From NCBI RefSeq assembly GCF_004364335.1, contig NZ_SOCR01000007.1, forward strand, positions 248,001 through 312,000: a DNA stretch of 64,000 nt, read 5' to 3'. The DNA comes from Pseudomonas graminis. Lineage in GTDB: Bacteria > Pseudomonadota > Gammaproteobacteria > Pseudomonadales > Pseudomonadaceae. Below, one piece after another: positions 16,301-25,548 of the stretch (position 1 is its first letter; each line of letters starts with the position of its first letter). The notes beneath the pieces were generated by a model. The model saw only the letters and a program-made list of their open reading frames with translations. It searched no databases and was not told the DNA's origin. The position numbers and the translations under genes were made by a program.

Positions 16301-17260
16301 TTATGGATGGCGAGCATGCTCATCCTTTGACAAACCCAACCCCACCCCTGTCATCTCCTCAATCAGCAGCACCATCGACGCCGTGTACTCCACATTTGAT
16401 CGAGTCACAATCTCATAAGGCTCACTGGTGGACTGAATAGTCAGCGCCAGTTTGACCAACATGCCGTGATCCAGCGCCATCTGAGCGACGTCGTTCGGCA
16501 TCACCGCCACCAGATTCGGATCCTTGAGCAACAGCGACAACGTGGTGAAGGTCGAAGACGTTTCGATCGCGTACAGCGGAAAGCTCAGCCCCACCTGGCG
16601 AAACTCGCGCTCCAGCGTCAAGCGCATGGGCATGTTGACCGGGAACACTACCCAGCGGCTGTCCATCAAGTCGTCCAGCTGCAGCTTCGGCGCCTGTGCC
16701 AGGCGATGCGCCGGGTTGGCCACTACCACCAGCGGTTCCTGTGCGCGGAAGCGTGTTTGATAAGCCCCCGGACGCGGGCTCACACTGGTTCGGCAGATCG
16801 CGACATCCAGCCTCCCCTGATCCAGCAAACTCAATAACCGCGAACTGGTGTCTTCGACGATGGAAATCGACAACTCCGGCTGTTTGTCGCGCAGTCGCGC
16901 CAGGCTGTCCACCAGCGTCGGCACGGCGCCCATGATGGTGCCGATGGCCAGGCGCCCGCCTTGCCCTTTGAGAATGCCGACCATTTCTTCGCGAAGGTGC
17001 TCAAGGTCGGTATGAATCAAGCGGGCATAACGAATCACGCAGCGGCCAAGATCGTTGGCCTCCAGACCCTTGCTCGTGCGCTCGAAGAGGCTTGAGCCGA
17101 AGACAGTCTCGATTTCCTGCAATGCCTTGGTCGCGCCCGGCTGCGACAACGCCATGACCTCGGATGCCTTGCGCACCGAGCCATGCTCGTCGAGGGCAAT
17201 CAACAGCCGCAGCTGCTTGAGGCGCAGGCGAGACACCATGGATGAGAAGGACGGCAGCAT
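16301..17260 (-). CDS. LysR-family regulator of the sugar-acid operon
   Basis: 319 residues: N-terminal winged helix (LRLLIALDEHGSVRKASEVMALSQPGATKALQEIE) and a C-terminal periplasmic-binding-type effector domain. It is divergent from the AraD1/MFS/UxaA/aldehyde dehydrogenase operon, the usual layout for a LysR activator and its target. Subfamily features (GVGLGL C-terminus, RLLSLLDQGRLDVAICR) resemble GbpR/GalR-type regulators of sugar or sugar-acid genes. The effector is probably the acid or an intermediate. A palindromic T-N11-A motif lies between the genes. Confidence 0.88.
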   Translation of the reverse strand: MLPSFSSMVSRLRLKQLRLLIALDEHGSVRKASEVMALSQPGATKALQEIETVFGSSLFERTSKGLEANDLGRCVIRYARLIHTDLEHLREEMVGILKGQGGRLAIGTIMGAVPTLVDSLARLRDKQPELSISIVEDTSSRLLSLLDQGRLDVAICRTSVSPRPGAYQTRFRAQEPLVVVANPAHRLAQAPKLQLDDLMDSRWVVFPVNMPMRLTLEREFRQVGLSFPLYAIETSSTFTTLSLLLKDPNLVAVMPNDVAQMALDHGMLVKLALTIQSTSEPYEIVTRSNVEYTASMVLLIEEMTGVGLGLSKDEHARHP

Positions 17261-17263
17261 GGG

Positions 17264-17280
17264 TATACCTTAAGGTTATC
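17264..17280. promoter_or_regulatory. Putative LysR operator upstream of the sugar-acid operon
   Basis: ACCTTAAGGT at 17267-17276 is a perfect 10-bp palindrome within TATACCTTAAGGTTATC. T17266 and A17278 give the T-N11-A spacing typical of LysR boxes. It lies directly before the regulator's start codon and about 85 bp before the first structural gene. Confidence 0.55.
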
Positions 17281-17363
17281 GCTTGGGTCGTAACTCTCAT
17301 TAGGCAGCAGCAGGCTGGAAATTTAAAGTGGCCTCAACCCTAATAACAAGCCGAGGCCTCACC

Positions 17364-18362
17364 ATGCGTTTAATCCAGTTTGAAGATTCTGAAGACCAGC
17401 GCCGTGTCGGCGTGGTCGAGGGCGACTCGATTCAGGTGGTCAACGGTACATCCAGCACCCGCACCCTTGCCCTCGCCGCCATTGCCAATGGCCACAGCCT
17501 GCAGCAGGAAGTTCAGCGCATGGGCACGGCACTGAGTGCCGAAAGTTATACCCAACTGCTGGAAGCCGGCCGCGTCCTGCCGCCACTGGACCATGAAGAC
17601 CCGGCTCACTGCCTGATCAGCGGCACTGGCCTGACGCACCTGGGAAGCGCTTCGACCCGGGACAAGATGCACCAGGAAAAAGCCGACGACCAAGCTGCGC
17701 TGACGGACACCGCGCGGATGTTCCAGTGGGGGATCGACGGCGGCCGTCCGGCGGCCGGTACCGTGGGCGTTCAGCCAGAATGGTTCTACAAGGGCGACGG
17801 TTCGATTGTGGTACGCCCGAACCAGGCGTTTCAGTCCCCTGAGTTCGCCGAAGATGCCGGCGAAGAACCCGAGCTGACCGGCCTCTATGTGATCGGCCAT
17901 GACGGCGCGCCCTACCGCCTGGGCTTCGCCTTGGGCAACGAGTTCTCCGACCATGTCATGGAGCGTCGCAATTACCTGTATCTGGCCCACTCCAAGCTGC
18001 GCAACTGCGCCTACGGGCCAGAGCTGCGCGTCGGTGACTTGCCCCGACACCTGGCGGGCACCAGCCGGATCTGGCGCGACGGCAAGGTGCTCTGGGAGAA
18101 AGAGTTTCTCAGCGGCGAGGACAACATGTGCCACAGCCTGGAAAACCTGGAGTATCACCACTTCAAGTACACCCAGTTCCTGCGGCCGGGCGATGTGCAT
18201 GTGCACTTCTTTGGCACAGCCACCCTTTCGGTGGCAGACAACGTCAAAACTCAGCCGGGTGATCGGTTCGAGATCAGCATGGACGAGTTCGGAAGCCCCC
18301 TGTGCAACTCCTTCGAAGTCGTCGCCTCAGCGTTCAACATCGGCGAAACAAGATCGCTGTGA
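17364..18362 (+). CDS. AraD1/GguC-type fumarylacetoacetate-hydrolase-fold protein
   Basis: Start at ATG 17364 (MRLIQFEDSED), 332 residues; the frame extends 12 codons upstream but this Met fits the family. C-terminal FAH-like fold with SGTGLTHLGSASTRDKMHQ, GLYVIGHDGAPYRLGFALGNEFSDHV and PGDVHVHFFGTATLSV. Members (AraD1, GguC) accompany sugar-acid catabolic genes and probably act on 2-keto-3-deoxy acids. The exact reaction is not established from sequence. First gene of the operon, followed about 60 bp later by the MFS carrier. Confidence 0.82.
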   Translation: MRLIQFEDSEDQRRVGVVEGDSIQVVNGTSSTRTLALAAIANGHSLQQEVQRMGTALSAESYTQLLEAGRVLPPLDHEDPAHCLISGTGLTHLGSASTRDKMHQEKADDQAALTDTARMFQWGIDGGRPAAGTVGVQPEWFYKGDGSIVVRPNQAFQSPEFAEDAGEEPELTGLYVIGHDGAPYRLGFALGNEFSDHVMERRNYLYLAHSKLRNCAYGPELRVGDLPRHLAGTSRIWRDGKVLWEKEFLSGEDNMCHSLENLEYHHFKYTQFLRPGDVHVHFFGTATLSVADNVKTQPGDRFEISMDEFGSPLCNSFEVVASAFNIGETRSL

Positions 18363-18425
18363 CGGGTCAGGCCCTCCACCGGGCTTTTAGCAAGGAATGC
18401 ATTTCATAATAAACATAAGAGTGAG

Positions 18426-19751
18426 ATGAACATGACCACTGGCAATGTACAGGTCGTCACCGCGACTGCCTCGACGAGTGCCGCGAGCGCCCGTCCCACC
18501 ACGGTGCGGTGGAGGATATTCCTGCTCCTGCTGCTCCTCTCGGCCATCAACTACATCGACCGGGCTTCGCTGTCCGTTGCGCTGCCGTTGATCTCCGCTG
18601 ATTTCAACATGACACCGGCGCTGGAAGGTTTGATGCTCAGCGCGTTCTTCTGGTCGTATGCGCTGATGCAGATCCCTGGCGGCATGCTGCTTGACCGCTT
18701 TCAGACCCGCAACATTGTCGGCATTGCCACCATCGGCTGGGGTCTCTTCCAGGCCTTGGCGGGCGGTGCACACAACTGGATCACGCTGCTCATCACCCGC
18801 ATCGGGCTGGGTGTCGCAGAGTCGCCGATCATGCCGGCCGGGGCCAAGCTCAACGGTGCTTGGCTGACGCCCAATGAGCGCGGACGCGGCGCTACCCTCG
18901 TCGATGGCGGCGCACCGTTGGGCACTGCGTTGGGGGCGATCCTGATTGCGGGATTGATCACTTGGTTTGATTCTTGGCGCATCGCCTTCGTCATCGCCGG
19001 CGTAGGCACCATGGTCGTGGGTGTATGGGCATGGTGGTACATCAGAAACCACCCCAGTGAACACCCCAAGGTCAATGCTGCCGAGCTCGCGTACATCACC
19101 GACGCCAATGAAGCGGCCCGAAAAGCCACGGGCGGGCGCAAGGCCGTCCTCAAAGAATTGCTCAAGAGCCGTTCAGTGCTGGCCATGTTCGCGGGCTTCG
19201 CTTGCTACAACAGTGTGTTTTACGGCCTGCTGACCTGGATGCCGAGCTACTTGCACCAGGCCCATAACCTGGACATCAAGGCCATGGGCGGCGCGACCTT
19301 TCTGATCTTCATGTGCGGGTTCATCGGCGAACTGTTTGGCGGTTGGGTGGCCGACAAATGGAAAGCGGCCGGCGGTCAACCCAACACCGTCATGCGCAGC
19401 ATGTTCGCAGGCTCCGCGGCGATTGCCGCCCTGTGCATTCTCGCCGTGGCGTATAGCAGTGACGCCGTCGTGGTCATCTCGCTGCTGTGTGTCGCGCTGT
19501 TTTTCATTCGCTGGTGCGGCATGTACTGGTGCCTGCCCGCCATCCTCGGCGGCCAGTCCAAAGCAGGTGTGTTGGGCGGCAGCATGAACTTCTGCGGCAA
19601 CATGGTCGGCGTGATTGTGCCCATCCTGATTGGCTTGATCGTGCAGTACACCGGCTCGTACTTCCTGGCGCTGATTTTCTTCGTCGCCATGGCCTTGGGG
19701 TTGATGCTGTTCTCCAGCCTGATTGATTACCGCGAGCGTGGATTGGCGTGA
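18426..19751 (+). CDS. MFS sugar-acid:H+ symporter (GudP/GarP type)
   Basis: 441 residues with 12 predicted membrane helices. The start of the first half (INYIDRASLSVALPLI, GGMLLDRFQTRN) and GVAESPIMPAGAKLNGAW are signatures of the anion:cation symporter branch that takes up hexarates, hexonates and hexuronates. Genomic position between AraD1 and a UxaA-type dehydratase supports glucarate, galactarate or an aldonate as cargo. Confidence 0.88.
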   Translation: MNMTTGNVQVVTATASTSAASARPTTVRWRIFLLLLLLSAINYIDRASLSVALPLISADFNMTPALEGLMLSAFFWSYALMQIPGGMLLDRFQTRNIVGIATIGWGLFQALAGGAHNWITLLITRIGLGVAESPIMPAGAKLNGAWLTPNERGRGATLVDGGAPLGTALGAILIAGLITWFDSWRIAFVIAGVGTMVVGVWAWWYIRNHPSEHPKVNAAELAYITDANEAARKATGGRKAVLKELLKSRSVLAMFAGFACYNSVFYGLLTWMPSYLHQAHNLDIKAMGGATFLIFMCGFIGELFGGWVADKWKAAGGQPNTVMRSMFAGSAAIAALCILAVAYSSDAVVVISLLCVALFFIRWCGMYWCLPAILGGQSKAGVLGGSMNFCGNMVGVIVPILIGLIVQYTGSYFLALIFFVAMALGLMLFSSLIDYRERGLA

Positions 19752-19806
19752 CCTGCCCTGCTCTGCCCATTCCCATTGCGCTCACTGAATAACCGAGGCA
19801 ATCGTC

Positions 19807-21363
19807 ATGCAGCTTATAACCACAACCGGCAGCGACACCGCGGCCAATGCCGTGATCAGACTCAACCCGCTGGACGATGTGTTGATCGCGCGGCAACCGC
19901 TGGTCAAAGGTCTGGTGCTTAAAGCCGAAGGCATCGAGGTACTTGAGCCTGTGCCTTCGGGTCACAAAGTCGCGGCCCGTCATATCGACGTGGGCCAACC
20001 CGTGCGCCGCTACGGTCAGATCATCGGCTTTGCCAGCCAGGCCATCGAAGCGGGACAACACGTGCATGTCCACAACGTCGCCATGGGCGATTTCTCTCGG
20101 GACTACGCGTTCGGTGTCGACGCCAAAGGCAGCCCCGCCCCCACCGCAGAGACGTTCATGGGCATCGTGCGCGCCGATGGCCGTGTGGCGACTCGCAATT
20201 ACATCGGCATTCTGACGTCGGTCAATTGCTCGGCCACGGTGGCGCGGGCGATCGCCGACTATTTTCGCCGGGACATTCATCCTGAAGCATTGATTGAATA
20301 CCCCAACGTCGACGGCGTCGTCGCGCTCACCCATGGCGTGGGCTGCGCAGTCGATCCGGGTGGCGAGGCACTGGCCATGTTGCGCAGGACGTTGGGGGGC
20401 TATGCCGTTCACCCGAACTTTGCCTCGGTCCTGATGATCGGCCTGGGTTGCGAAACCAACCAGATTCCCGATCTGCTGGCGGCCCAGGGACTGACCAGCA
20501 GCCATTCGCTGCGCACCTTCACCATTCAGGGCACGGGCGGCACGTCGAAAACCATTGCCAGTGGCATCGCCCAAGTCAAATCACTACTGGCAGAAGCCAA
20601 CCACGTCAAACGCGAACCCGTCAGCGCCAGGCACCTGATCATCGGCCTGCAATGCGGTGGGTCGGACGGTTATTCGGGCATCACGGCCAACCCTGCCTTG
20701 GGCAATGCCGTCGATCGCCTGGTGGCGGCAGGTGGTACCGCGATTCTGTCGGAAACGCCAGAGGTCTACGGCGCCGAACACTTGCTGACCCGCCGCGCCG
20801 TCAGCCAGACAGTCGGTGAAAAGCTCATCGCCCGTATCCACTGGTGGGAAGCCTATTGCAAGCGCATGGACGCCGAGCTGAACAACAATCCTTCAGCGGG
20901 CAACAAAGCCGGAGGCTTGACCACCATTCTGGAAAAATCACTGGGTGCCGTCGCCAAGGCGGGCTCTACCGATCTGGTGGATGTCTATGAATACGCTGAA
21001 ACCGTCAGGGCACATGGCCTGGTGTTCATGGACACCCCCGGCTACGACCCGATCTCTGCCACCGGCCAGGTCGCTGGCGGGGCCAACCTGATTGCCTTCA
21101 CTACAGGGCGCGGTTCGGCGTATGGCTGTGCGCCCTCGCCGTCCATCAAGCTCGCCACCAATAACCGCCTGTGGGAAACCCAGGAAGAGGACATGGACGT
21201 CAACTGCGGCGGGATCGCCGACGGCACCATGACCATTGAGGAACGCGGCGAACATATCTTCCGCATGATGCTGCGCATCGCCTCGGGCGACAAAAGCAAA
21301 AGCGAACAGCATGGCTATGGCCAGAACGAGTTCGTGCCGTGGCAGATCGGTGCGATCACTTAA
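19807..21363 (+). CDS. UxaA-family altronate/galactarate dehydratase
   Basis: 518 residues, the usual full length. Residues 1-90 form a SAF domain (DVLIARQPLVKGLVL...GHKVAARHI) and the rest the dehydratase body, with RVATRNYIGILTSVNCSA, THGVGC, GLGCETNQI, LQCGGSDGYSG and GRGSAYGCAPSPSIK. These enzymes are metal-dependent dehydratases turning altronate or galactarate into keto-deoxy acids. With the downstream semialdehyde dehydrogenase, hexarate breakdown to 2-oxoglutarate is likely. Confidence 0.88.
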   Translation: MQLITTTGSDTAANAVIRLNPLDDVLIARQPLVKGLVLKAEGIEVLEPVPSGHKVAARHIDVGQPVRRYGQIIGFASQAIEAGQHVHVHNVAMGDFSRDYAFGVDAKGSPAPTAETFMGIVRADGRVATRNYIGILTSVNCSATVARAIADYFRRDIHPEALIEYPNVDGVVALTHGVGCAVDPGGEALAMLRRTLGGYAVHPNFASVLMIGLGCETNQIPDLLAAQGLTSSHSLRTFTIQGTGGTSKTIASGIAQVKSLLAEANHVKREPVSARHLIIGLQCGGSDGYSGITANPALGNAVDRLVAAGGTAILSETPEVYGAEHLLTRRAVSQTVGEKLIARIHWWEAYCKRMDAELNNNPSAGNKAGGLTTILEKSLGAVAKAGSTDLVDVYEYAETVRAHGLVFMDTPGYDPISATGQVAGGANLIAFTTGRGSAYGCAPSPSIKLATNNRLWETQEEDMDVNCGGIADGTMTIEERGEHIFRMMLRIASGDKSKSEQHGYGQNEFVPWQIGAIT

Positions 21364-21479
21364 TACCTTTCATTCAATTCGACACGCCGGCTCCCGTCGT
21401 CCCGCACGATGCGGAGCCGCTTCATTTAGCGGGTGTCGAGCCTCGACGTTTATTCACTCATCCCATCAGGAACCCTGAC

Positions 21480-23060
21480 ATGACCCAGATTCTCGGTCTG
21501 AACTACATCGGTGGACAGCGACTCGGCGCCGGCAGTGTGCAGTTGCAAAGTTTTGATGCGACCACAAACGAGGCCCTTCCAGGTCATTTCACCCAGGCGA
21601 CGCAGGATGAAGTCGACGCGGCAGCCAAAGCGGCCGCTGCTGCGTACCCGATTTACCGCCATCTGCCAGCCTCCTGCCGCGCCGAATTTCTGGACACCAT
21701 CGCTGACGAGCTGGCTGCCCTGGGCGACGACTTCGTCAGCACCGTCTGCCGCGAGACGGCGTTGCCTGCCGGGCGTATCCAGGGCGAGCGTGGTCGCACC
21801 AGCGGACAGATGCGCCTGTTTGCAACGGTGCTGCGTCGTGGTGATTTTTACGGGGCGCGCATCGACCGCAGCCTGCCGGATCGTAAACCCCTGCCCCGCC
21901 CCGATCTGCGTCAGTTCAGAATCGCCGTGGGCCCGGTCGCCGTGTTCGGTGCGAGCAACTTTCCTCTCGCGTTTTCCACTGCCGGTGGGGACACCGCGTC
22001 TGCCCTGGCGGCGGGCTGCCCGGTGGTGTTCAAGGCGCACAGTGGCCACATGGCCACCGCCGAATGGGTGGCGGACGCGATCATGCGTGCGGTGGCGCGC
22101 ACCGGTATGCCCGCTGGTGTGTTCAACATGATCTATGGCGGCGGCGTCGGTGAATGGCTGGTCAAGCATCCATCGATCCAGGCGGTGGGTTTTACCGGCT
22201 CTCTCAAAGGCGGCAACGCCTTGTGCAAGATGGCGGCGGAACGTCCCCAGCCGATTCCGGTATTCGCCGAGATGTCGAGCATCAACCCGGTGATCATCCT
22301 GCCCGAGGCACTCACGGTGCGGGGCGACACCATCGCCAACGAGCTCGCCGCCTCGGTAACCCTGGGTTGCGGGCAGTTTTGCACGAACCCTGGGTTGATC
22401 ATCGGCGTGCAGTCGGCCAATTTCACGGCGTTTATAGAGCGCTTAATCGCGCGAATGAACGAACAACCGGCGCAGACCATGCTCAACGCCGGAACCCTGG
22501 CCAGCTACAGCAAGGGGCTGCAGCACTTGCTCGCTCACCCGGGCGTGAAGCACCTGGCGGGAAGCCCGCAACAGGGTAAACAGGCTCAACCGCAATTATT
22601 TAAAGCCGACGTCAGCTTGCTGCTCAACGGTGACGAGCTGCTCCAGGAAGAAGTATTCGGGCCGGCCACGGTCGTTATTGAAGTCGCCGACCAGGAGCAA
22701 CTGGCTGCAGCGCTCCATGGCCTGCGCGGGCAGCTGACGGCCACCGTCCTCGGCGAAGCGGATGAGCTGATGGAATACCGCTGGCTGACTGAGTGTTTGC
22801 AGGAGAAGGTCGGCCGGATTCTGTTGAATGGCTATCCGACGGGGGTGGAAGTCACTGAGACCATGGTACATGGCGGGCCGTACCCGGCGACGTCAGACGC
22901 GCGCGGGACGTCGGTAGGGACATTGGCCATCGACCGCTTCCTGCGCCCGGTATGCTTCCAGAATTACCCGGACGCCCTGCTGCCACCTGCTCTGCAAGAC
23001 GCTAACCCGCTGGGGATTCAGCGGCTGGTGGATGGGCAACAGTCGAATGGGGCGCTTTGA
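21480..23060 (+). CDS. 2-oxoglutarate semialdehyde dehydrogenase (NADP+)
   Basis: Start at ATG 21480 (MTQILGLNYIGGQRL) after CAGGA; the frame opens at 21339 but overlaps the preceding gene without a ribosome site. 526 residues, the length of ketoglutarate-semialdehyde dehydrogenases of sugar-acid pathways. Features: cofactor region FGASNFPLAFSTAGGDTASALAAG, catalytic Glu in FAEMSSINPV and nucleophilic Cys in GCGQFCTNPG. It would oxidise the semialdehyde made by the operon's upstream enzymes to 2-oxoglutarate, feeding the TCA cycle. Confidence 0.88.
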   Translation: MTQILGLNYIGGQRLGAGSVQLQSFDATTNEALPGHFTQATQDEVDAAAKAAAAAYPIYRHLPASCRAEFLDTIADELAALGDDFVSTVCRETALPAGRIQGERGRTSGQMRLFATVLRRGDFYGARIDRSLPDRKPLPRPDLRQFRIAVGPVAVFGASNFPLAFSTAGGDTASALAAGCPVVFKAHSGHMATAEWVADAIMRAVARTGMPAGVFNMIYGGGVGEWLVKHPSIQAVGFTGSLKGGNALCKMAAERPQPIPVFAEMSSINPVIILPEALTVRGDTIANELAASVTLGCGQFCTNPGLIIGVQSANFTAFIERLIARMNEQPAQTMLNAGTLASYSKGLQHLLAHPGVKHLAGSPQQGKQAQPQLFKADVSLLLNGDELLQEEVFGPATVVIEVADQEQLAAALHGLRGQLTATVLGEADELMEYRWLTECLQEKVGRILLNGYPTGVEVTETMVHGGPYPATSDARGTSVGTLAIDRFLRPVCFQNYPDALLPPALQDANPLGIQRLVDGQQSNGAL

Positions 23061-23082
23061 CGGCCAAGTCCAGGGATCCATG

Positions 23083-23109
23083 AAAAACCGCCCGATCTGG
23101 GCGGTTTTT
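23083..23109 (+). terminator. Terminator of the sugar-acid operon
   Basis: AAAAACCGCCC (23083-23093), loop GATCT and GGGCGGTTTTT (23099-23109) form a perfect 11-bp stem ending in T5. It lies 23 bp after the dehydrogenase stop. Symmetry means it could also serve the convergent phosphatase gene. Confidence 0.92.
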
Positions 23110-23143
23110 ATCATCCGTTAATCGCAACTCGCCGGCGAAGTGC

Positions 23144-23470
23144 CTACCGCCCAAGGCACTCACCCACCCCACTCTCCAGCAGGTCCACAAGCTCGGCATC
23201 CATGTATTGAAAATCGTCAGGGATCTCCAGAACGTGGATGAGCTTGTGTTCAAGAAGCCGAGCGTACTCTGCTCGCAGCCGCTGCAGGTGTTTACGCTCC
23301 ATGACGAAGATCACGTCTGCCCAGCGAATGTCCGCAGGCCCGACTTGCTTGCGTGCGCTGGAACTGGTGCCCGCCGAACGCACATTGAAGCCGGGTCGAC
23401 GGCGCCACATCGCTTCCGCTGTAGGGCTTCGCCACTGGTTACGACTACAGATGAACAGGAGATTCGTCAC
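23144..23470 (-). CDS. Low-molecular-weight protein tyrosine phosphatase
   Basis: I take GTG 23470 (VTNLLFICSRNQWRS) as start (about 108 aa); an ATG at 23518 gives 124 aa. The P-loop CSRNQWRS fits C-x5-R-S of LMW phosphatases, at residues 8-15 from this start, and SPTAEAMW follows as usual. A short C-terminal IPDDFQYMD may supply the acid. Cytosolic, orphan gene, substrate unknown. Confidence 0.82.
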   Translation of the reverse strand: MTNLLFICSRNQWRSPTAEAMWRRRPGFNVRSAGTSSSARKQVGPADIRWADVIFVMERKHLQRLRAEYARLLEHKLIHVLEIPDDFQYMDAELVDLLESGVGECLGR

Positions 23471-23553
23471 TTTAGATCCAAAAGCCAGGGGTTTGCTTTG
23501 ATGAGGATAACATCGCATGAACGAGCAATTACTGCGCCAGGTACGCGGCCTGG

Positions 23554-24438
23554 CTAGAGCGGCTCAGCGAAAAATCCCAGCACCTCTTCAAGCAGTAACC
23601 CGGGCACTTCCTCGGCGATGTAATGGCCTGAAGGCAGCGCCTTTCCGCGCACATCGGTTGCTACTTGCTGCCATTCCTTGAGCGGATCGAAACAACGCCC
23701 CACGGTGCCTTCGGCGCCCCAAAGGACCAACAATGGCAGCGTCAGGTGATGACCCGCGGCGAGATCTGCGCGATCGTGGTCAAGGTCGATACCGGCCGAG
23801 GCGCGGTAATCTTCGCAAATGCCCCGCGCACTGCCGGGAATGTGCAGGCAGCGCAGGTACTCGGCGAACGCCTCTGGGGTGAAGGGATCGAGGCCAGCGC
23901 TGCGGCTGCCCATCACACTGCGCAAATAGAGTTCGGGGTTGGCCTCGATCAGGCTCTCCGGCAACGGCGCCGCACGGATGAGGAAGAACCAGTGCCAGTA
24001 GGCCCGGGCAAAGGCTTCGTTCGTTTGCGTATACATCGCCAGGGTGGGCGCGATGTCGAGCAGCACCATCTGCTTGACCGCCTGTGGATGGTCGAGGGCC
24101 AGCCGATGGGCCGCCCTCGCGCCCCGGTCATGGGCAAGCACCCTGAACTGCTCAAAGCCTAGCGACTGCATCAACTCGACAGCATCGAGCGCCATTTCAC
24201 GCTTTGAATAATGAGAGTGTTCAGCATCGGCAGCCGGCCTGTCGCTATCGCCGTAGCCACGCAGGTCAGCGGCGACCACGGTGAATTCGGCGGCCAGTTG
24301 CTCGGCGATCTTGTGCCAGATAACGTGGGTCTGAGGGTGGCCGTGCAACAGCAACAACGCGGGGCCGGTACCGCCGATGCGATAGCTGATGGTGAGGCCG
24401 TTGACCTGGCGTTGTTGTTTCTGGAAACCGGCGAACAT
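23554..24438 (-). CDS. Alpha/beta hydrolase, fluoroacetate-dehalogenase-like
   Basis: Start at ATG 24438 (MFAGFQKQQRQVNG), 294 residues. Oxyanion strand LLLHGHPQTHVIWH, DLRGYGDSDRP and a nucleophile elbow with Asp (LAHDRGARAAHRLALDHP) instead of Ser are hallmarks of haloacetate/epoxide-type hydrolases. The catalytic His is in PSGHYIAEEVP. The HDRGxR pattern is closest to fluoroacetate dehalogenase, but epoxide or ester hydrolysis is possible. Neighbouring LysR gene is same-strand, about 95 bp upstream. Confidence 0.8.
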   Translation of the reverse strand: MFAGFQKQQRQVNGLTISYRIGGTGPALLLLHGHPQTHVIWHKIAEQLAAEFTVVAADLRGYGDSDRPAADAEHSHYSKREMALDAVELMQSLGFEQFRVLAHDRGARAAHRLALDHPQAVKQMVLLDIAPTLAMYTQTNEAFARAYWHWFFLIRAAPLPESLIEANPELYLRSVMGSRSAGLDPFTPEAFAEYLRCLHIPGSARGICEDYRASAGIDLDHDRADLAAGHHLTLPLLVLWGAEGTVGRCFDPLKEWQQVATDVRGKALPSGHYIAEEVPGLLLEEVLGFFAEPL

Positions 24439-24533
24439 GATTTGACTCCATAGGTGCTGGCTCAATCCTGAGATCAACCGAACCGGGCGGCAATATGCCA
24501 AGCGTAGACGCACAGTTCATGATCTGTGTAGCA

Positions 24534-25436
24534 CTAGGTGGCGGGCGCCTCAGCCGTACACGCATCCACCAGCCATGGGATTTTTCGTCGACAGTATTCA
24601 AGGTAAGTGCGCACAACGGCAGAAGGATGACGATGCGCAGGATAGAGAAGATTCAAAGCCACTGACGGCAATGGACATTCCTCTAACAGCGGCGCCAGTA
24701 AGCCCTGTTCTATAGCGTCCTTGACGATGAACGGTGGCAGTTCGGTTATCACCTCGCCAGCCAACACACTGTGCAGCAGATGCATGCTGTCGTTTGTCGA
24801 CAGCACGGTGTTCGGCGTCACTGATGTGCCCGCGAATCGCCACGTAGCGTTCGTATTGGTGCCAAGGCTCCACGTAGCACAGGGCAACCTGACTAGATCA
24901 TGTGGCGCACTCGGCCGGCCGTGGGTCGAGATAAACCGGGGGCTGGCGACCAGCACATGTCGATAGTCGAGCAAATGCCTGCCGATCAACGCTTCATGCT
25001 CCACCTCACCGACGCGCAGTGCGACGTCGATGCCGTCCTCGACCGGGTGAACACGACGCTCCGTCGACAGCAGATGAACGCGGATATCGGGATGATCGTT
25101 CTGAAAGTCAGTAATCAGCTGCCACCAGGGCGAGAACGATGGCGGCACTGAAAGACGCAGCTTGCCCTGAACGTGGGCTTGATCGCTCACCACTGCATCG
25201 TGTCCTTCCTGCAGCAGCTCCAGGCCACGGCTCGCATGCTCAAAGAGGCGTGTGCCGGCTTCAGTCAACTTCACGCCCCTGGCTGAGCGTTCCAGCAACT
25301 CAACCTTCAGCGCCTGCTCAAGCGCGCGAATCCTCCGGCTCGCAGTGGGCAGTGGTACGCCCAAACGCTCAGCTCCCGCCGTCATGCTTCCCGCCTGGAC
25401 GATGGTCACCAGCATCTGTACCGCGTTGAGATCCAT
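24534..25436 (-). CDS. LysR-family regulator
   Basis: Start at ATG 25436, preceded by GAGGGGGG six bases upstream (300 aa). N-terminal HTH (MLVTIVQAGSMTAGAERLGVPLPTASRRIRALEQ) and type-2 periplasmic-binding effector domain with the CrgA-branch pattern GIDVALRVGEVEHEALIGR. Divergent from the nitroreductase operon, its probable target; it may also influence the hydrolase downstream. Confidence 0.9.
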   Translation of the reverse strand: MDLNAVQMLVTIVQAGSMTAGAERLGVPLPTASRRIRALEQALKVELLERSARGVKLTEAGTRLFEHASRGLELLQEGHDAVVSDQAHVQGKLRLSVPPSFSPWWQLITDFQNDHPDIRVHLLSTERRVHPVEDGIDVALRVGEVEHEALIGRHLLDYRHVLVASPRFISTHGRPSAPHDLVRLPCATWSLGTNTNATWRFAGTSVTPNTVLSTNDSMHLLHSVLAGEVITELPPFIVKDAIEQGLLAPLLEECPLPSVALNLLYPAHRHPSAVVRTYLEYCRRKIPWLVDACTAEAPAT

Positions 25437-25548
25437 CGTTGCCCCCCCTCTCATTTATGAAACGCATGGTCTCACTGGCAGGCATTCTCTTTCAATCATC
25501 CACCCCATAAAGTGCTGCCTCGCGTCTCTACACCTTAAGGGGAACCCT

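Noticed and set aside
17370..18206. Long minus-strand frame of 278 residues opposite the AraD1 gene
   Set aside because: It is a shadow of the plus-strand gene produced by high third-position GC; no recognisable domain and no ribosome site.
19504..20574. 356-residue minus-strand frame opposite the MFS and UxaA genes
   Set aside because: Shadow of two convincing plus-strand genes.
23144..23470. Arsenate reductase instead of tyrosine phosphatase
   Set aside because: The C-x5-R-S loop is of the phosphatase type, but arsenate-reductase downstream Cys pairs are missing.
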